Of a stretch of 64,000 nt of DNA, positions 52,169 to 61,359 are shown in pieces. The translations under genes and the position numbers were made by a program. The stretch covers positions 62,001 to 126,000 of the forward strand of contig NZ_BJNT01000004.1 in assembly GCF_006539825.1 (NCBI RefSeq). Reading direction: 5' to 3'. How positions within the stretch are numbered: position 1 is the first letter of the stretch; each line of letters starts with the position of its first letter. Under the pieces are notes generated by a model. It ran no database searches and was not told where the DNA came from. It saw only the letters and a list, made by a program, of their open reading frames with translations. The stretch comes from Corynebacterium variabile (GTDB lineage: Bacteria; Actinomycetota; Actinomycetes; Mycobacteriales; Mycobacteriaceae).

Positions 52169-52873
52169 CAGACAGCCACTGAGAACACTCCGGGCACTCC
52201 TCTGATCGAACAGATCAGGTCCCGCATCATCTCCGGTGAGCTCGCCCCCGGGGAGCTCATCCCCGAGACCGCGCTGGCCGAGGAGTTCAACGTCAGCCGC
52301 ACCCCGGTCCGCGAGGCCTTCAAGGTCCTGCAGATGGAGGGCCTGGTCCACATCCGCCCCCGCGTCGGCACTTTCGTCCACGAGCCCTCACGCCGGGAGA
52401 TCGTCGAGATGTTCCAGATCAAGGAGAGCCTGGAGGGGCTCGCGGCATCCCTCATGGCCCGCCGCGGGGATATCCCGGAGCTGGAGGCGCTGCAGCGCAA
52501 CGTCGAGGATTCAGACGCCGCCGCGTCCGCCGGGGATTCGGCCCGGTACGCCGAACTGGTCGGCGAGTTCCACTGGACGCTCGTGCGTGGTGCGGACAAC
52601 TCGAAACTCACCGAGACCTACAGCTGGTTGATGAACCAGCTGGCCTATGAACGTCTCGTGAGCAGCACCGTCGCCGATCCGAAGCGGCTCACCGAGTCGG
52701 ACCGGGAGCACCACAAGGTGCTGGAGGCGATCCGGCAGAAGGACCCCTTCGGGGCAGAGATGGCGATGCGGGACCACGTCCACGCGTCCAGCCGGGCGGC
52801 ACTGCACCGGACCTTCGGGAATACCGACACAACAGACACAGCACACACAGCAGACACAGAGGAGCAGCAGTGA
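52163..52873 (+). CDS. GntR-family (FadR/FCD subfamily) regulator
   Basis: 236 residues: winged helix ETALAEEFNVSRTPVREAFKVLQMEGLVHIRPRVGTFV (about 35-75) and an all-helical FCD domain with likely metal/ligand residues in EFHWTLVRGADN and REHHKVLEAI...DHVHASSRAAL. ATG 52163 sits inside the operator. Its stop overlaps the next GTG (GTGA), so it is the first gene of the catabolic operon it presumably represses. The C-terminal end is a Thr/Asp/Ala-rich repeat (NTDTTDTAHTADTEE), disordered and not part of the family. Confidence 0.9.
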   Translation: MQQTATENTPGTPLIEQIRSRIISGELAPGELIPETALAEEFNVSRTPVREAFKVLQMEGLVHIRPRVGTFVHEPSRREIVEMFQIKESLEGLAASLMARRGDIPELEALQRNVEDSDAAASAGDSARYAELVGEFHWTLVRGADNSKLTETYSWLMNQLAYERLVSSTVADPKRLTESDREHHKVLEAIRQKDPFGAEMAMRDHVHASSRAALHRTFGNTDTTDTAHTADTEEQQ

Positions 52874-53511
52874 GCACACCCACCACCTTCGAGGAACTCG
52901 GTGCCGCCCTCGGCGTCCGCCGGGTCACCCTCGTGACCGAGGAGGTCATCGCCGAGGCCGGCGCGACCCTGGAGACCCCGGTCCACAAGGCCGCGGCGAT
53001 CGCCGTGGTGAAGAACCCGTGGATCGTCGACGGGGTCTCCACCGGCACCGACGCCGACCTCAATGACGCGACCCAGGAGATCGCCCCGGTGATCGCCAAG
53101 CTGCTCGCCGACCGACTCGTCGAGACTCTCGGCGGCGCCGGCAACATCGAGGCCTTCGGCAAGGCGGCGCTGGTCGGCACGGACGGCGAGCTGGAGCACG
53201 CCGGCGCGCTGATCCACACCCCGTACTTCGGCAACCTCCTCCGCGAGATGCTCGAGGGCACCTCGATCATCTGCTTCACCGACGGCCGTACCGAACCCGG
53301 CACGGACGTCCACGTCCCGATGTGGCACAAGACCCACGCTGCCAACCGGGACCACTACCAGACCATCGACGTCTCCCTGGCGGACGCCCCGCACGCCGAC
53401 GAGATCTGCGTCATCGCCGCGGCATCCACTGGACCGCGTCCCTTCCCCCGCATCGGGGACCGCACGACCGACATCCCCGTCACCACCGACATCCTGAAAG
53501 GCAGAATCTAG
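52870..53511 (+). CDS. AA_synth (PF06684) family protein, paralogue 1
   Basis: 213 residues of the 'amino acid synthesis' family, of unproven activity. The block EAFGKAALVGTDGELEHAGALIHTPYFGN and SLADAPHADEICVIAAASTGPRP are diagnostic and recur in the next gene. GTG 52870 overlaps the GntR stop. The family often sits with LLM monooxygenases and flavin reductases, suggesting a hydrolase or lyase in a ring-opening pathway; this is inference. Confidence 0.82.
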   Translation: MSTPTTFEELGAALGVRRVTLVTEEVIAEAGATLETPVHKAAAIAVVKNPWIVDGVSTGTDADLNDATQEIAPVIAKLLADRLVETLGGAGNIEAFGKAALVGTDGELEHAGALIHTPYFGNLLREMLEGTSIICFTDGRTEPGTDVHVPMWHKTHAANRDHYQTIDVSLADAPHADEICVIAAASTGPRPFPRIGDRTTDIPVTTDILKGRI

Positions 53512-53512
53512 A

Positions 53513-54082
53513 ATGACTCTCGGACACCTTGAACTCCGCAAGCTCACCACCACCGTCGACGAGATCTTCACCGAGGGCGGACGCGAGGTCAGCCCCGCCA
53601 AGCGCGTGGTCGTCGTCGCCGCGGTCATCAGGAACCCGTGGGCCGGGCAGGGCTTCGTCGAGGACCTCGCCCCCGGCATCGACGCCACCGCCTCTGACCT
53701 GGGCGCCCTGCTCGCCCCGCGCGTCATGGAGGCCCTCGGCGGCCCGCTGGAGGCCTTCGGCAAGGCCGCCATCGTCGGCACCGACGGCGAGATCGAGCAC
53801 GGTTCCGCGCTCATCCACACCCTGAAGTTCGGCAACCACTTCCGGGACGCCGCGAACGCCTCGACCCTGCTGCCCGCCGTCGAGAAGCGCGGCGTCTCCG
53901 GCGCCCCCTTCGACATGCCGCTGAAGCACTTCACGGACGCCACCGTCCGCTCCCACCACCAGACCGTCGAGTGCCGGGTGTCGGACGCCCCGCACGCCGA
54001 CGAGATCGTCATCGCCCTCGGCGGCACGGCGTCCGGTCGCCCGCAGGAACGCCTCGCGTCCTTCAACGCGGCGGAGAAGTAG
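53513..54082 (+). CDS. AA_synth (PF06684) family protein, paralogue 2
   Basis: 189 residues, clearly paralogous to the preceding protein (EAFGKAAIVGTDGEIEHGSALIHTLKFGN; SDAPHADEIVIALGGTASGRP). The pair probably forms a hetero-oligomer, as they are adjacent and coupled (1 bp between stop and start). It lacks some of the N-terminal residues of paralogue 1. Confidence 0.82.
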   Translation: MTLGHLELRKLTTTVDEIFTEGGREVSPAKRVVVVAAVIRNPWAGQGFVEDLAPGIDATASDLGALLAPRVMEALGGPLEAFGKAAIVGTDGEIEHGSALIHTLKFGNHFRDAANASTLLPAVEKRGVSGAPFDMPLKHFTDATVRSHHQTVECRVSDAPHADEIVIALGGTASGRPQERLASFNAAEK

Positions 54083-54092
54083 AGGCCATGTC

Positions 54093-54839
54093 ATGACCGG
54101 CGCACCGATCGTCCTGCTGCACGGGGTGGGACTCGACCGCACGATCTGGGACGCCGTGTCCGCCGAACTCGGCCGCGTCCTCCCGGACTCTGAGGTCATC
54201 GCGCTCGACCTGCCCGGCCACGGCGCACAGCCGCCGCTGACCCACGAGGTCAGCCTCGGTGACCTGGCGGCCGACGTGCTCGACCGGATGCCGGCCGGGC
54301 CGGTGCACCTTGTCGGATTCTCGGTCGGCGCCCTCATCGCGCAGCACATCGCCGTGCACCACCCGGACCGCGTTCTCACCCTGACCTGCGTGAACTCGGT
54401 CTGCGACCGGAATGGGCAGGAGGCCGCTGCCGTCGCCGGACGCCTGGAGACCGCCGGGGTCGACTTCGCCCTCGGGGCCGAACGCGCCGTGGACCGCTGG
54501 TTCCCGGACGGCGCCGGCATCCCCGGCGCACCGGCCCTGCGGGACCGCACCCGGCGCATCCTGCTGGCCAATGACGTGCCCTCCTACCTGCACGTCTACC
54601 GGGTCTTCGCCACCGGGGACGCCGAACTCGCCCCCGAACTGCACCGCATCACCGTGCCGGTGCTCGCCGTCACCGGATCGGAGGACCCGGGGTCGACCCC
54701 GGAGATGTCGTACCGGATCGCCGAGCGCATCCCCGGCACTCACGTCCACATCATCCAGGGCGCCCGGCACATGGTGCCGGACACCCACCCAGAGCTGCTC
54801 AGCGCACTGATCGCTGAACTCGTGAGCACCACCCGTTAA
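54093..54839 (+). CDS. Alpha/beta hydrolase
   Basis: 248 residues: oxyanion HGVG (about 11), nucleophile elbow GFSVGA (Ser about 74), late acid in GSEDPGS and His in GARHMVPDTHPE. PcaD/3-oxoadipate enol-lactonase style. Likely hydrolyses an ester, lactone or amide intermediate. Operon position 10 bp after AA_synth 2. Confidence 0.85.
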   Translation: MTGAPIVLLHGVGLDRTIWDAVSAELGRVLPDSEVIALDLPGHGAQPPLTHEVSLGDLAADVLDRMPAGPVHLVGFSVGALIAQHIAVHHPDRVLTLTCVNSVCDRNGQEAAAVAGRLETAGVDFALGAERAVDRWFPDGAGIPGAPALRDRTRRILLANDVPSYLHVYRVFATGDAELAPELHRITVPVLAVTGSEDPGSTPEMSYRIAERIPGTHVHIIQGARHMVPDTHPELLSALIAELVSTTR

Positions 54840-54862
54840 AACCACCGGAAGGAGTGGGAACT

Positions 54863-56356
54863 GTGTCTTCCACCACCACTGACCGTCTCGACCATTTCAT
54901 CAACGGAGAGCGACGCGCCCCTGCGTCCGGCGAATACTTCGCCTCCACCAACCCGGCCACCTGCGAGACCCTCTACCAGGTCGCACGCGGCACCGACGAG
55001 GATGTCGCCGCCGCCGTCGACGCCGCAGCCACGGCCTTCCGCAGCCCCGCGTGGGCCGGCCTGACCGCCACGAAGCGTGGTCACCTGCTCCGCCGGTTCG
55101 GCGACCTCATCGGGGAGTACGGCGACGAACTCGCCCTCTACGAGAGCCTCGACAACGGCAAGCTGCTGCGCGAGATGCGCGGCCAGCTCAAGAGCGTGCC
55201 GGAGTACCTCTACTACTACGGTGGCCTGGCCGACAAGATCCAGGGCTCGCAGATCCCGGCGACGAGCCTGGACATCATCAACTTCACCATGCGTGAACCG
55301 CTGGGCGTGGTCGGTGCGATCACCCCGTGGAACTCGCCGATCACGCTGACCATCTCGAAGCTCGCCCCGGCCCTGGCCGCAGGAAACACCCTGGTCATCA
55401 AGCCCTCGGAGTACACCTCGCGCACTATCATCCGGCTCGCCGAGATCGCCTCCGAGGCAGGCTTCCCCGACGGCGTCGTCAATGTCGTCACCGGCTACGG
55501 TTCAGAAGCCGGTGCCGCCCTGGTCGATGACCTGCGCCTGGCGAAGATCTCCTTCACCGGCTCCACCGCCACCGGCTCCGGCATCGCGAAGTCCGCCGCC
55601 GGACGCTTCATCGGCTGCACCCTCGAGCTCGGCGGCAAGTCCCCGAACATCGTCTTCGGGGACGCGGATGTCGACAACGCCGCCATGGGAGTCGTCGCCG
55701 GTGTCTTCGCCGCCGCCGGCCAGACCTGCATCGCCGGGTCCCGCGTCTTCGCCCACCGCTCCGTCTACGACGAGCTGCTGGAGAAGGTCAGCCGGCGGGC
55801 GTCCACCATCAAGATCGGCAACCCGCTCGACGATGACACCGAGCTCGGGCCGCTGGCCTTCGAGGATCAGCTCAACAAGGTGAAGTCCTATATCGAGCTG
55901 GGGAAGTCCGAGGGCGCGACCGTGCACTACGGCGGTGAGCGTCCGGACGTCGACCTGCCCGGCTACTTCCTGCAGCCGACCGTCCTCACCGACGCCACCA
56001 ACGACATGCGCGTCTGCCGTGAGGAGATCTTCGGCCCGGTCACCGCTGTCATCCCCTTCGAGACGGAGGAGGAGGTGCTCCGCCAGGCGAACGACACCGA
56101 GTACGGCCTCGCCGCCGGTGTGTGGACCTCGAACCTGCAGCGGGCGATGCGCATGTCGCGTGGCCTGGAGGCAGGCACGGTGTGGATCAACACCTACCGG
56201 GCGATGTCGCCGATGTCGCCGCGGCAGGGATTCAAGAAGTCCGGTGTCGGCATCGAGCACGGCATCGAGTCCATGAACGAGTACACCCGCCTGAAGTCCG
56301 TCTGGATCAACACCGACGAGGGCCCGGTCGCCGACCCCTTCGTCATGCGCGGCTAG
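54863..56356 (+). CDS. Aldehyde dehydrogenase
   Basis: 497-residue NAD(P)+-dependent ALDH: PWNSPITLTISKLAPALAAGN, catalytic Glu in LELGGKSPN (about 255) and Cys in GQTCIAGSR (about 290). I use GTG 54863, eight bases after GGAAGGAG, over an earlier GTG that overlaps the ribosome-binding site. It would oxidise the semialdehyde produced by ring opening. Confidence 0.92.
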   Translation: MSSTTTDRLDHFINGERRAPASGEYFASTNPATCETLYQVARGTDEDVAAAVDAAATAFRSPAWAGLTATKRGHLLRRFGDLIGEYGDELALYESLDNGKLLREMRGQLKSVPEYLYYYGGLADKIQGSQIPATSLDIINFTMREPLGVVGAITPWNSPITLTISKLAPALAAGNTLVIKPSEYTSRTIIRLAEIASEAGFPDGVVNVVTGYGSEAGAALVDDLRLAKISFTGSTATGSGIAKSAAGRFIGCTLELGGKSPNIVFGDADVDNAAMGVVAGVFAAAGQTCIAGSRVFAHRSVYDELLEKVSRRASTIKIGNPLDDDTELGPLAFEDQLNKVKSYIELGKSEGATVHYGGERPDVDLPGYFLQPTVLTDATNDMRVCREEIFGPVTAVIPFETEEEVLRQANDTEYGLAAGVWTSNLQRAMRMSRGLEAGTVWINTYRAMSPMSPRQGFKKSGVGIEHGIESMNEYTRLKSVWINTDEGPVADPFVMRG

Positions 56357-56371
56357 TTGAGGAGGACCCAC

Positions 56372-56563
56372 ATGCCATTCATCGACATCTCCATCGCCGC
56401 AGGACGCAGCCCCGAGCAGCTCCGGGCGCTGATCGACGGCGTCCACAAGGTCGCGGAACAGACCGTGGACGCCGCCCCCGAGAACATCACCGTCATCGTC
56501 CGCGAGGTACCGCACGACCTGTGGGCCCGCACAAACGTCACTATCGCCGAAAGGAACTCATAA
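56372..56563 (+). CDS. 4-oxalocrotonate tautomerase-family protein
   Basis: 63 residues with the catalytic Pro directly after Met (MPFIDISIAAGRSPEQLRALIDGV) and the typical ENITVIVREVPHDLWA. Hexameric tautomerase fold acting on enol/keto or unsaturated acid intermediates. GAGGAG precedes ATG 56372. The stop overlaps the LLM start (TAATG). Confidence 0.9.
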   Translation: MPFIDISIAAGRSPEQLRALIDGVHKVAEQTVDAAPENITVIVREVPHDLWARTNVTIAERNS

Positions 56564-57609
56564 TGCGTTTCTCACTGTTCATCCACATGGAGCGCTGGGA
56601 TAACTCCATCTCCCACGAAGAGCACTGGAACAACCTCGTCGAGCTCGTGCAGCTGGCCGAGACCGGTGGATTCGGCACCGTCTGGACCGGCGAGCACCAC
56701 TCGATGGAGTACACCGTCGCCCCGAACCCGATGGTCTCCCTGGCGGCCCTGGCCGGCAAGACCAGCACCATCCGGCTCGGTGCGGGCACCATCATCGCCC
56801 CGTTCTGGAACCCGGTGCGCGCCGCCGGTGAGACCGCGCTGCTCGACGTCATCTCGGGAGGACGCGCCGAGATCGGCGTGGCCCGCGGTGCCTACCAGTT
56901 CGAGTTCGACCGCCTGGCCGGTGGCCTGTCCGCCAAGGACGGCGGCACCTACCTGCGTGAACTCATCCCGGCGATGAAGAAGCTGTGGGAGGGCGACTAC
57001 GCCCACGACGGTGAGCACTGGTCCTTCCCGACCTCCACCTCGGTGCCGAAGCCGGTCCAGGGTGACGGCCCGACGGTGTGGGTCGCGGCCCGCACCGCCG
57101 AGACCCACGACTTCGCCGTCGCCGAGGGCTGCAATGTCCAGGTCACCCCGCTGATGAAGGACGACGCCGAGGTCAAGGACCTCAAGGACAAGTTCGACGG
57201 TGCCGTCGCCAATCACCCGGAGATCGAGCGGAAGCCCGAGATCATGGTCCTGCGCCACACCTTCGTCCACTCCCCGGACGAGCCTGAAGCATGGCGTCCT
57301 GCCGCCGAGGCCGTGAGCCGCTACTACCGCACCTTCAGCTCCTGGGCCTTCGGCAAGAAGACCCCGGAAAACGGCTTCCTTGACCCGCAGCCGCTGGAGA
57401 CCGTTGCCGAGCGTCCCGAGTTCGACGTCGATTCCCTCCACAAGTCCGCGATGATCGGTACTCCGGAGGAGGTCACCGCCCGTCTGAAGAACTACGAGGA
57501 CATGGGTTACGACGAGTACTCCTACTGGATCGACAACTCGATGGCCCATGAGGAGAAGAAGGCCTCGCTGCAGCTCTTCATCGACCAGGTCGTCCCCAAC
57601 TTCCGGTAG
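56563..57609 (+). CDS. LLM-class flavin-dependent monooxygenase
   Basis: 348-residue luciferase-like (bacterial luciferase/alkanal monooxygenase) TIM-barrel enzyme: FGTVWTGEHHSMEYTVAPNPMVSLAALAGKTSTIRLGAGTII and ALLDVISGGRAEIGVARG. It uses reduced FMN and O2, needs a separate reductase (here the SnoaL-flavin reductase across the divergent promoter) and is the likely first enzyme of the pathway. AAGGAA precedes the start. Confidence 0.9.
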   Translation: MRFSLFIHMERWDNSISHEEHWNNLVELVQLAETGGFGTVWTGEHHSMEYTVAPNPMVSLAALAGKTSTIRLGAGTIIAPFWNPVRAAGETALLDVISGGRAEIGVARGAYQFEFDRLAGGLSAKDGGTYLRELIPAMKKLWEGDYAHDGEHWSFPTSTSVPKPVQGDGPTVWVAARTAETHDFAVAEGCNVQVTPLMKDDAEVKDLKDKFDGAVANHPEIERKPEIMVLRHTFVHSPDEPEAWRPAAEAVSRYYRTFSSWAFGKKTPENGFLDPQPLETVAERPEFDVDSLHKSAMIGTPEEVTARLKNYEDMGYDEYSYWIDNSMAHEEKKASLQLFIDQVVPNFR

Positions 57610-57657
57610 GACGCCCGACTCATCCGTATCCACCCTGACCAACCTCAGGAGGTCACC

Positions 57658-58110
57658 ATGCACATCGTCACAGGCACCGTCGAGCACGGTGATAAGCGGG
57701 GACGCGAACTCGGGTTCCCGACCGCGAACATCGCGGTCACCGGGCTGAGCCCGGAGCAGGAGGCGGACCTCACCGGCGTGTGGGCCGGTGTCGCCGAGGA
57801 CCTCGGAGATGGTCCTGACGGGGCTGGTACCGACCCTGTCGGCGGTGAGACCCTCACGGTAACCGTGTCCATCGGGCGGCGTCCCACGTTCTACGGCCCG
57901 GAAGGCATGTTCCTACTGGAAGCCTTCGTCCTGGACTTCCCGGCGGGCCACTCGAAGAACCTCTACGGGCGGACCCTGGCGGTGCACCTGTGCGAGCGGC
58001 TGCGCGGCCAGCTGGCCTTCGACTCCGTCGACGCGCTGATCGAGTGCATGGACTCCGATGTGGCCCGCACGCGGGAGTGGGCGGCGACGCACGCGAGCGT
58101 CGCCAACTGA
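57658..58110 (+). CDS. Stand-alone riboflavin kinase (flavokinase)
   Basis: 150 residues equal to the C-terminal flavokinase domain of RibF only: GTVEHGDKRGRELGFPTANI (ATP site with PTAN) and VSIGRRPTFYGPEG, LEAFVLDF, NLYGRTLAVHLCERLRGQLAF. It makes FMN from riboflavin and lacks the FAD synthetase domain of the normal bifunctional enzyme. Insertion of ~12 residues (EDLGDGPDGAGTDPVGGE) between strands. Placed last in the LLM operon, it could raise FMN supply for the monooxygenase or act on flavin substrates. Confidence 0.88.
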   Translation: MHIVTGTVEHGDKRGRELGFPTANIAVTGLSPEQEADLTGVWAGVAEDLGDGPDGAGTDPVGGETLTVTVSIGRRPTFYGPEGMFLLEAFVLDFPAGHSKNLYGRTLAVHLCERLRGQLAFDSVDALIECMDSDVARTREWAATHASVAN

Positions 58111-58155
58111 CCCGAATCGGTACTTTCGGCCGGGCTCAATCGACAGAATCGGGTC
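58109..58155 (+). terminator. Possible terminator after the flavokinase gene
   Basis: GACCCGA (58109-58115) pairs with TCGGGTC (58149-58155), and an inner CCGAA...TTCGG can form a smaller stem. It begins at the stop codon. No T-run. Confidence 0.3.
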
Positions 58156-58249
58156 GGTTCCTGACAGCGTCCCCGACCGGGCACGTTCCACGTTCTCCTG
58201 CAACACCGGCGTCACCTGGCGGTAACACGGCCCGCGGACACTGACGGGC

Positions 58250-59806
58250 ATGAATGTTTCCGTTCCTGAGACCGCCGGGACTGACGAGGCAACCCCCGTC
58301 CACCCGGTCGACCAGCGTCCGCCCCTGCCCAGGCTGATCATCCTCGGGCTGCAGCACGTCCTGGCGATGTACGCCGGTGCCGTCGCCGTGCCGCTCATCG
58401 TCGGTGGCGCACTGATCAACGCCGGCCAGTTCGACGCCGCCGACCTGCACCACCTGGTCGTCGCGGACCTGTTCGTCGCCGGTATCGCCTCGGTGATCCA
58501 GTCGATCGGACTGTGGCGGTTCGGCGCGAAACTGCCGCTGATGCAGGGTGTCTCCTTCGTCGCCGTCGCCCCGATGATCTCCATCGGCTCCGAGCACGGC
58601 GTCACCGCGATCTACGGGTCGGTGATCGTCACCGGTGTGGTGATGATCCTCGTCGCCCCGCTGTTCGCGAAGATCGTCCGCTACTTCCCGCCACTGGTCA
58701 CCGGCACGATCATCACCGTGGTCGGACTGTCCCTGCTGTCCGTCGCCGCCGGCTGGGTCTTCAACGGTTCCGCCGCCGACGAGGCCGACCAGGGGACCGC
58801 AGCGGGCTTCGTCCTGGCGCTCGTCACGCTGGTCATCGTCATCGCCATCCACCGGTTCGCCCCCGCGTCGATGAAGTCACTGGCCGTGCTCGGCGGCATC
58901 ATCGTCGGCACCGTCATCGGCCAGTTCATGGGCAAGACCGACTGGTCCGAGGTCGGGCCCGCCGACTGGGTAGGCGTGCCGACACCGTTCCAGTTCGGCG
59001 CCCCCACCTTCGATGCGGCGTCCATCTTCACCATGGTCATCGTCGGCCTTGTCATCATGACCGAGACCACCGGCGACATCATCGCCATCGGTGACGTGGT
59101 GAAGAAGCCGGTCGACGGCCGCACCCTGTCCGACGGTCTGCGCGCCGACGGCCTGTCCACCGTCCTCGGTGGTGTCTTCAACACCTTCCCCTACACGGCC
59201 TTCGCCCAGAACGTCGGCCTGGTCTCCCTGTCGCGCATCGCGTCCCGCTTCGTCGTCACCGCCGCCGGCGTCATCCTCGTCCTGCTGGGCCTGCTGCCCA
59301 AGATGGGTGCGGTCGTCACCGGTATTCCGTCCGAGGTGCTCGGCGGTGCCGGTGTCGCCCTGTTCGGCATGGTCACCGCATCCGGCATCAGGACGCTGTC
59401 CACCGTCGCCTGGACGGAGACCCGCGCCCTGATCGTCGGCGTGTCCATCGCCGTGGCGATGCTGCCGAGCGTGCAGCCGGGCATGTACGAGAAGCTGCCG
59501 GACGAGCTCGGCATGATCGTCGACTCCGGTATCTCCGCCGGCGCGATCGTCGTCATCCTGCTGAACCTGCTGCTCAACCGGGAAAACGGCGGGCACCTCG
59601 CCCCGGCGCTGGCGGGGAAGCAGGAGACCGCCGGTGGCCCGACCGGAGACTCCGAATCCACCTCGGTTGTGCTCAACAACTCCGAGCGTGCGGCCGCCTG
59701 GGCGGTACGGAAGGCGGAGGACGCCCGCACCGCCGTCGCCGAGGCCCGCGCTGCGGCGGCGAAGGCGGAGGAGATCCGTGCCGCCGAGGAGCGGAAGCAG
59801 GAGTAG
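58250..59806 (+). CDS. NCS2-family xanthine/uric acid/uracil permease
   Basis: 518-residue nucleobase:cation symporter with 14 helices: LGLQHVLAMYAGAVAVPLIV, LPLMQGVSFVAVAP, TETTGDIIAIGDVV and GGVFNTFPYTAFAQNVGLV, the last being the NCS2 motif of urate/xanthine carriers. The C-terminal ~50 residues are an Ala/Glu/Arg-rich coiled coil (AAWAVRKAEDARTAVAEARAAAAKAEEIRAAEER), unusual for the family. First gene of a purine catabolic cluster; the linked deaminase points to a purine substrate. Confidence 0.92.
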   Translation: MNVSVPETAGTDEATPVHPVDQRPPLPRLIILGLQHVLAMYAGAVAVPLIVGGALINAGQFDAADLHHLVVADLFVAGIASVIQSIGLWRFGAKLPLMQGVSFVAVAPMISIGSEHGVTAIYGSVIVTGVVMILVAPLFAKIVRYFPPLVTGTIITVVGLSLLSVAAGWVFNGSAADEADQGTAAGFVLALVTLVIVIAIHRFAPASMKSLAVLGGIIVGTVIGQFMGKTDWSEVGPADWVGVPTPFQFGAPTFDAASIFTMVIVGLVIMTETTGDIIAIGDVVKKPVDGRTLSDGLRADGLSTVLGGVFNTFPYTAFAQNVGLVSLSRIASRFVVTAAGVILVLLGLLPKMGAVVTGIPSEVLGGAGVALFGMVTASGIRTLSTVAWTETRALIVGVSIAVAMLPSVQPGMYEKLPDELGMIVDSGISAGAIVVILLNLLLNRENGGHLAPALAGKQETAGGPTGDSESTSVVLNNSERAAAWAVRKAEDARTAVAEARAAAAKAEEIRAAEERKQE

Positions 59807-59988
59807 CCCGGCTGCTGCGCGATGCGCCGATGTGACACGGCCGAAACACGGCTCCGGCATACTCGTGCCCATGAGACACGGGACAGGACACCTCCGGGCG
59901 TGGACCAGGGGACAGATCGCCCACGGGGCGTGAGCGGGCATCACACCGCCCAGCCCCTCTGCGACCCCATTCCCCAGGAGAATCCCCC

Positions 59989-61359
59989 GTGGACATCCAC
60001 CTCGGTCACGTCGTCACCCCGCAGGACGCGACCTCCACCAACACCTCGCCCAGCACCCCCGAACTGCTCGACATCCCGAACGGCGCCGTCGTCGTCGACG
60101 GCTCCACCATCGTGGCGGTGGGGGAGGCGTCCGACATCCTGGACGCCTACCCTGACACTGCCTTCCTCGACCACGGCGACGCACTGATCATCCCCGGCCT
60201 CGTGGACTGCCACGTCCACTATCCGCAGATCGGGATGATCGCCTCGCCCGGCGAGCAGCTGCTCGACTGGCTCGACCGCTACACCTTCCCCGCCGAAGCC
60301 CGCTTCGCCGAGAAGGCCCATGCCGAGGCCACCGCGGAGTTCTTCACCGACCAGCTGCTCCGCAACGGTGTCACCACCGCCCTGGTGTTCTCCACGGTCC
60401 ACGCGCACAGCGTGGACGCCCTGTTCACGGCCGCGCAGCGTAAGGACCTGCGGATCATCACGGGCAAGATATGCATGGACCGCAACGCCCCGGCCGACCT
60501 GCTCGACACCCCCGAGTCCGCCGTCGCGGACAGTAAGGCACTCATCGATCGCTGGCACGGGACCGGACGCCTGGAGTACGCCATCACCCCGCGTTTCGCA
60601 CCGACCTCCTCGGACGCCCAGCTCCGGGCCCTCGGTGAGCTCGCCGCCGACTACCCGGACGTCGTCATCCAGACCCACCTCGCGGAGAACACCGCCGAGT
60701 GTGACTGGGTGGCAGAACTGTTCCCGCAGGCAACCGACTACACCGATGTCTACGACCGCGCCGGTCTGGTCCGGGAACGCGGCGTCTTCGGCCATGCGGT
60801 CCACCTCAGTGACCGCGAACTCACCCGTCTCGACGAGGCCCGGGCCTCGCTGGCACACTGCCCGACCTCGAACAATTTCCTCGGCTCCGGACTCTTCCCG
60901 CTCAAGGACATCCGCAGCAAGGTCCCGGACCTGCGCATCGGTTTCGGCTCGGATGTCGGCGCCGGCACCTCGCTGTCCCCGCTGGCCACGGCGGGGGAGG
61001 CGTACAAGGTCTCCCGTCTCCTCGCCAGTTCCACCGGCTCCGCCCCGCTGACCGCCGCCGACCTGCTGCACCACGCCACCCTCGACGGTGCCCGTGCCCT
61101 CGGGGTGGACGCACACGTCGGCAGCCTCACACCGGGGAAGGACGCCGACCTCGTCATCCTCGACCCGGCAGCCGGCACTGCCGCGTCCGGGACACCCGCC
61201 GATCCCGTCCTCGCCCACCGTGCCGCACAGTGCACCACCACCGAGGAGCTCCTCTTCGCCTGCCTCATGCTCGGCGACGACCGGACGGTCGCGGGGGTGG
61301 TGGTCAACGGCACGCTGGTGGGGACGCCGGGTGCGGGGATGGCTACGATGGCGCCATGA
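59989..61359 (+). CDS. guaD: Guanine deaminase
   Basis: 456-residue amidohydrolase: metal HxH in VDCHVHYPQIG (about 74), HLAENTAECDWV, the LAHCPTSNNFLGSGLFPL block and FGSDVGAGTSLS, all characteristic of guanine deaminase (guanine to xanthine plus ammonia). GTG 59989 fits the family start (MDIHLGHVVTP). Between the permease and this gene are 182 bp that could hold a separate promoter; a 20-codon ATG frame at 59872 is too weak to call. Its stop overlaps the next ATG. Confidence 0.93.
   Translation: MDIHLGHVVTPQDATSTNTSPSTPELLDIPNGAVVVDGSTIVAVGEASDILDAYPDTAFLDHGDALIIPGLVDCHVHYPQIGMIASPGEQLLDWLDRYTFPAEARFAEKAHAEATAEFFTDQLLRNGVTTALVFSTVHAHSVDALFTAAQRKDLRIITGKICMDRNAPADLLDTPESAVADSKALIDRWHGTGRLEYAITPRFAPTSSDAQLRALGELAADYPDVVIQTHLAENTAECDWVAELFPQATDYTDVYDRAGLVRERGVFGHAVHLSDRELTRLDEARASLAHCPTSNNFLGSGLFPLKDIRSKVPDLRIGFGSDVGAGTSLSPLATAGEAYKVSRLLASSTGSAPLTAADLLHHATLDGARALGVDAHVGSLTPGKDADLVILDPAAGTAASGTPADPVLAHRAAQCTTTEELLFACLMLGDDRTVAGVVVNGTLVGTPGAGMATMAP

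Noticed and set aside
59807..59988. Purine riboswitch or leader peptide before guaD (20-codon frame at 59872)
   Set aside because: No conserved purine-aptamer core is visible, and the frame has no clear ribosome-binding site or structure.
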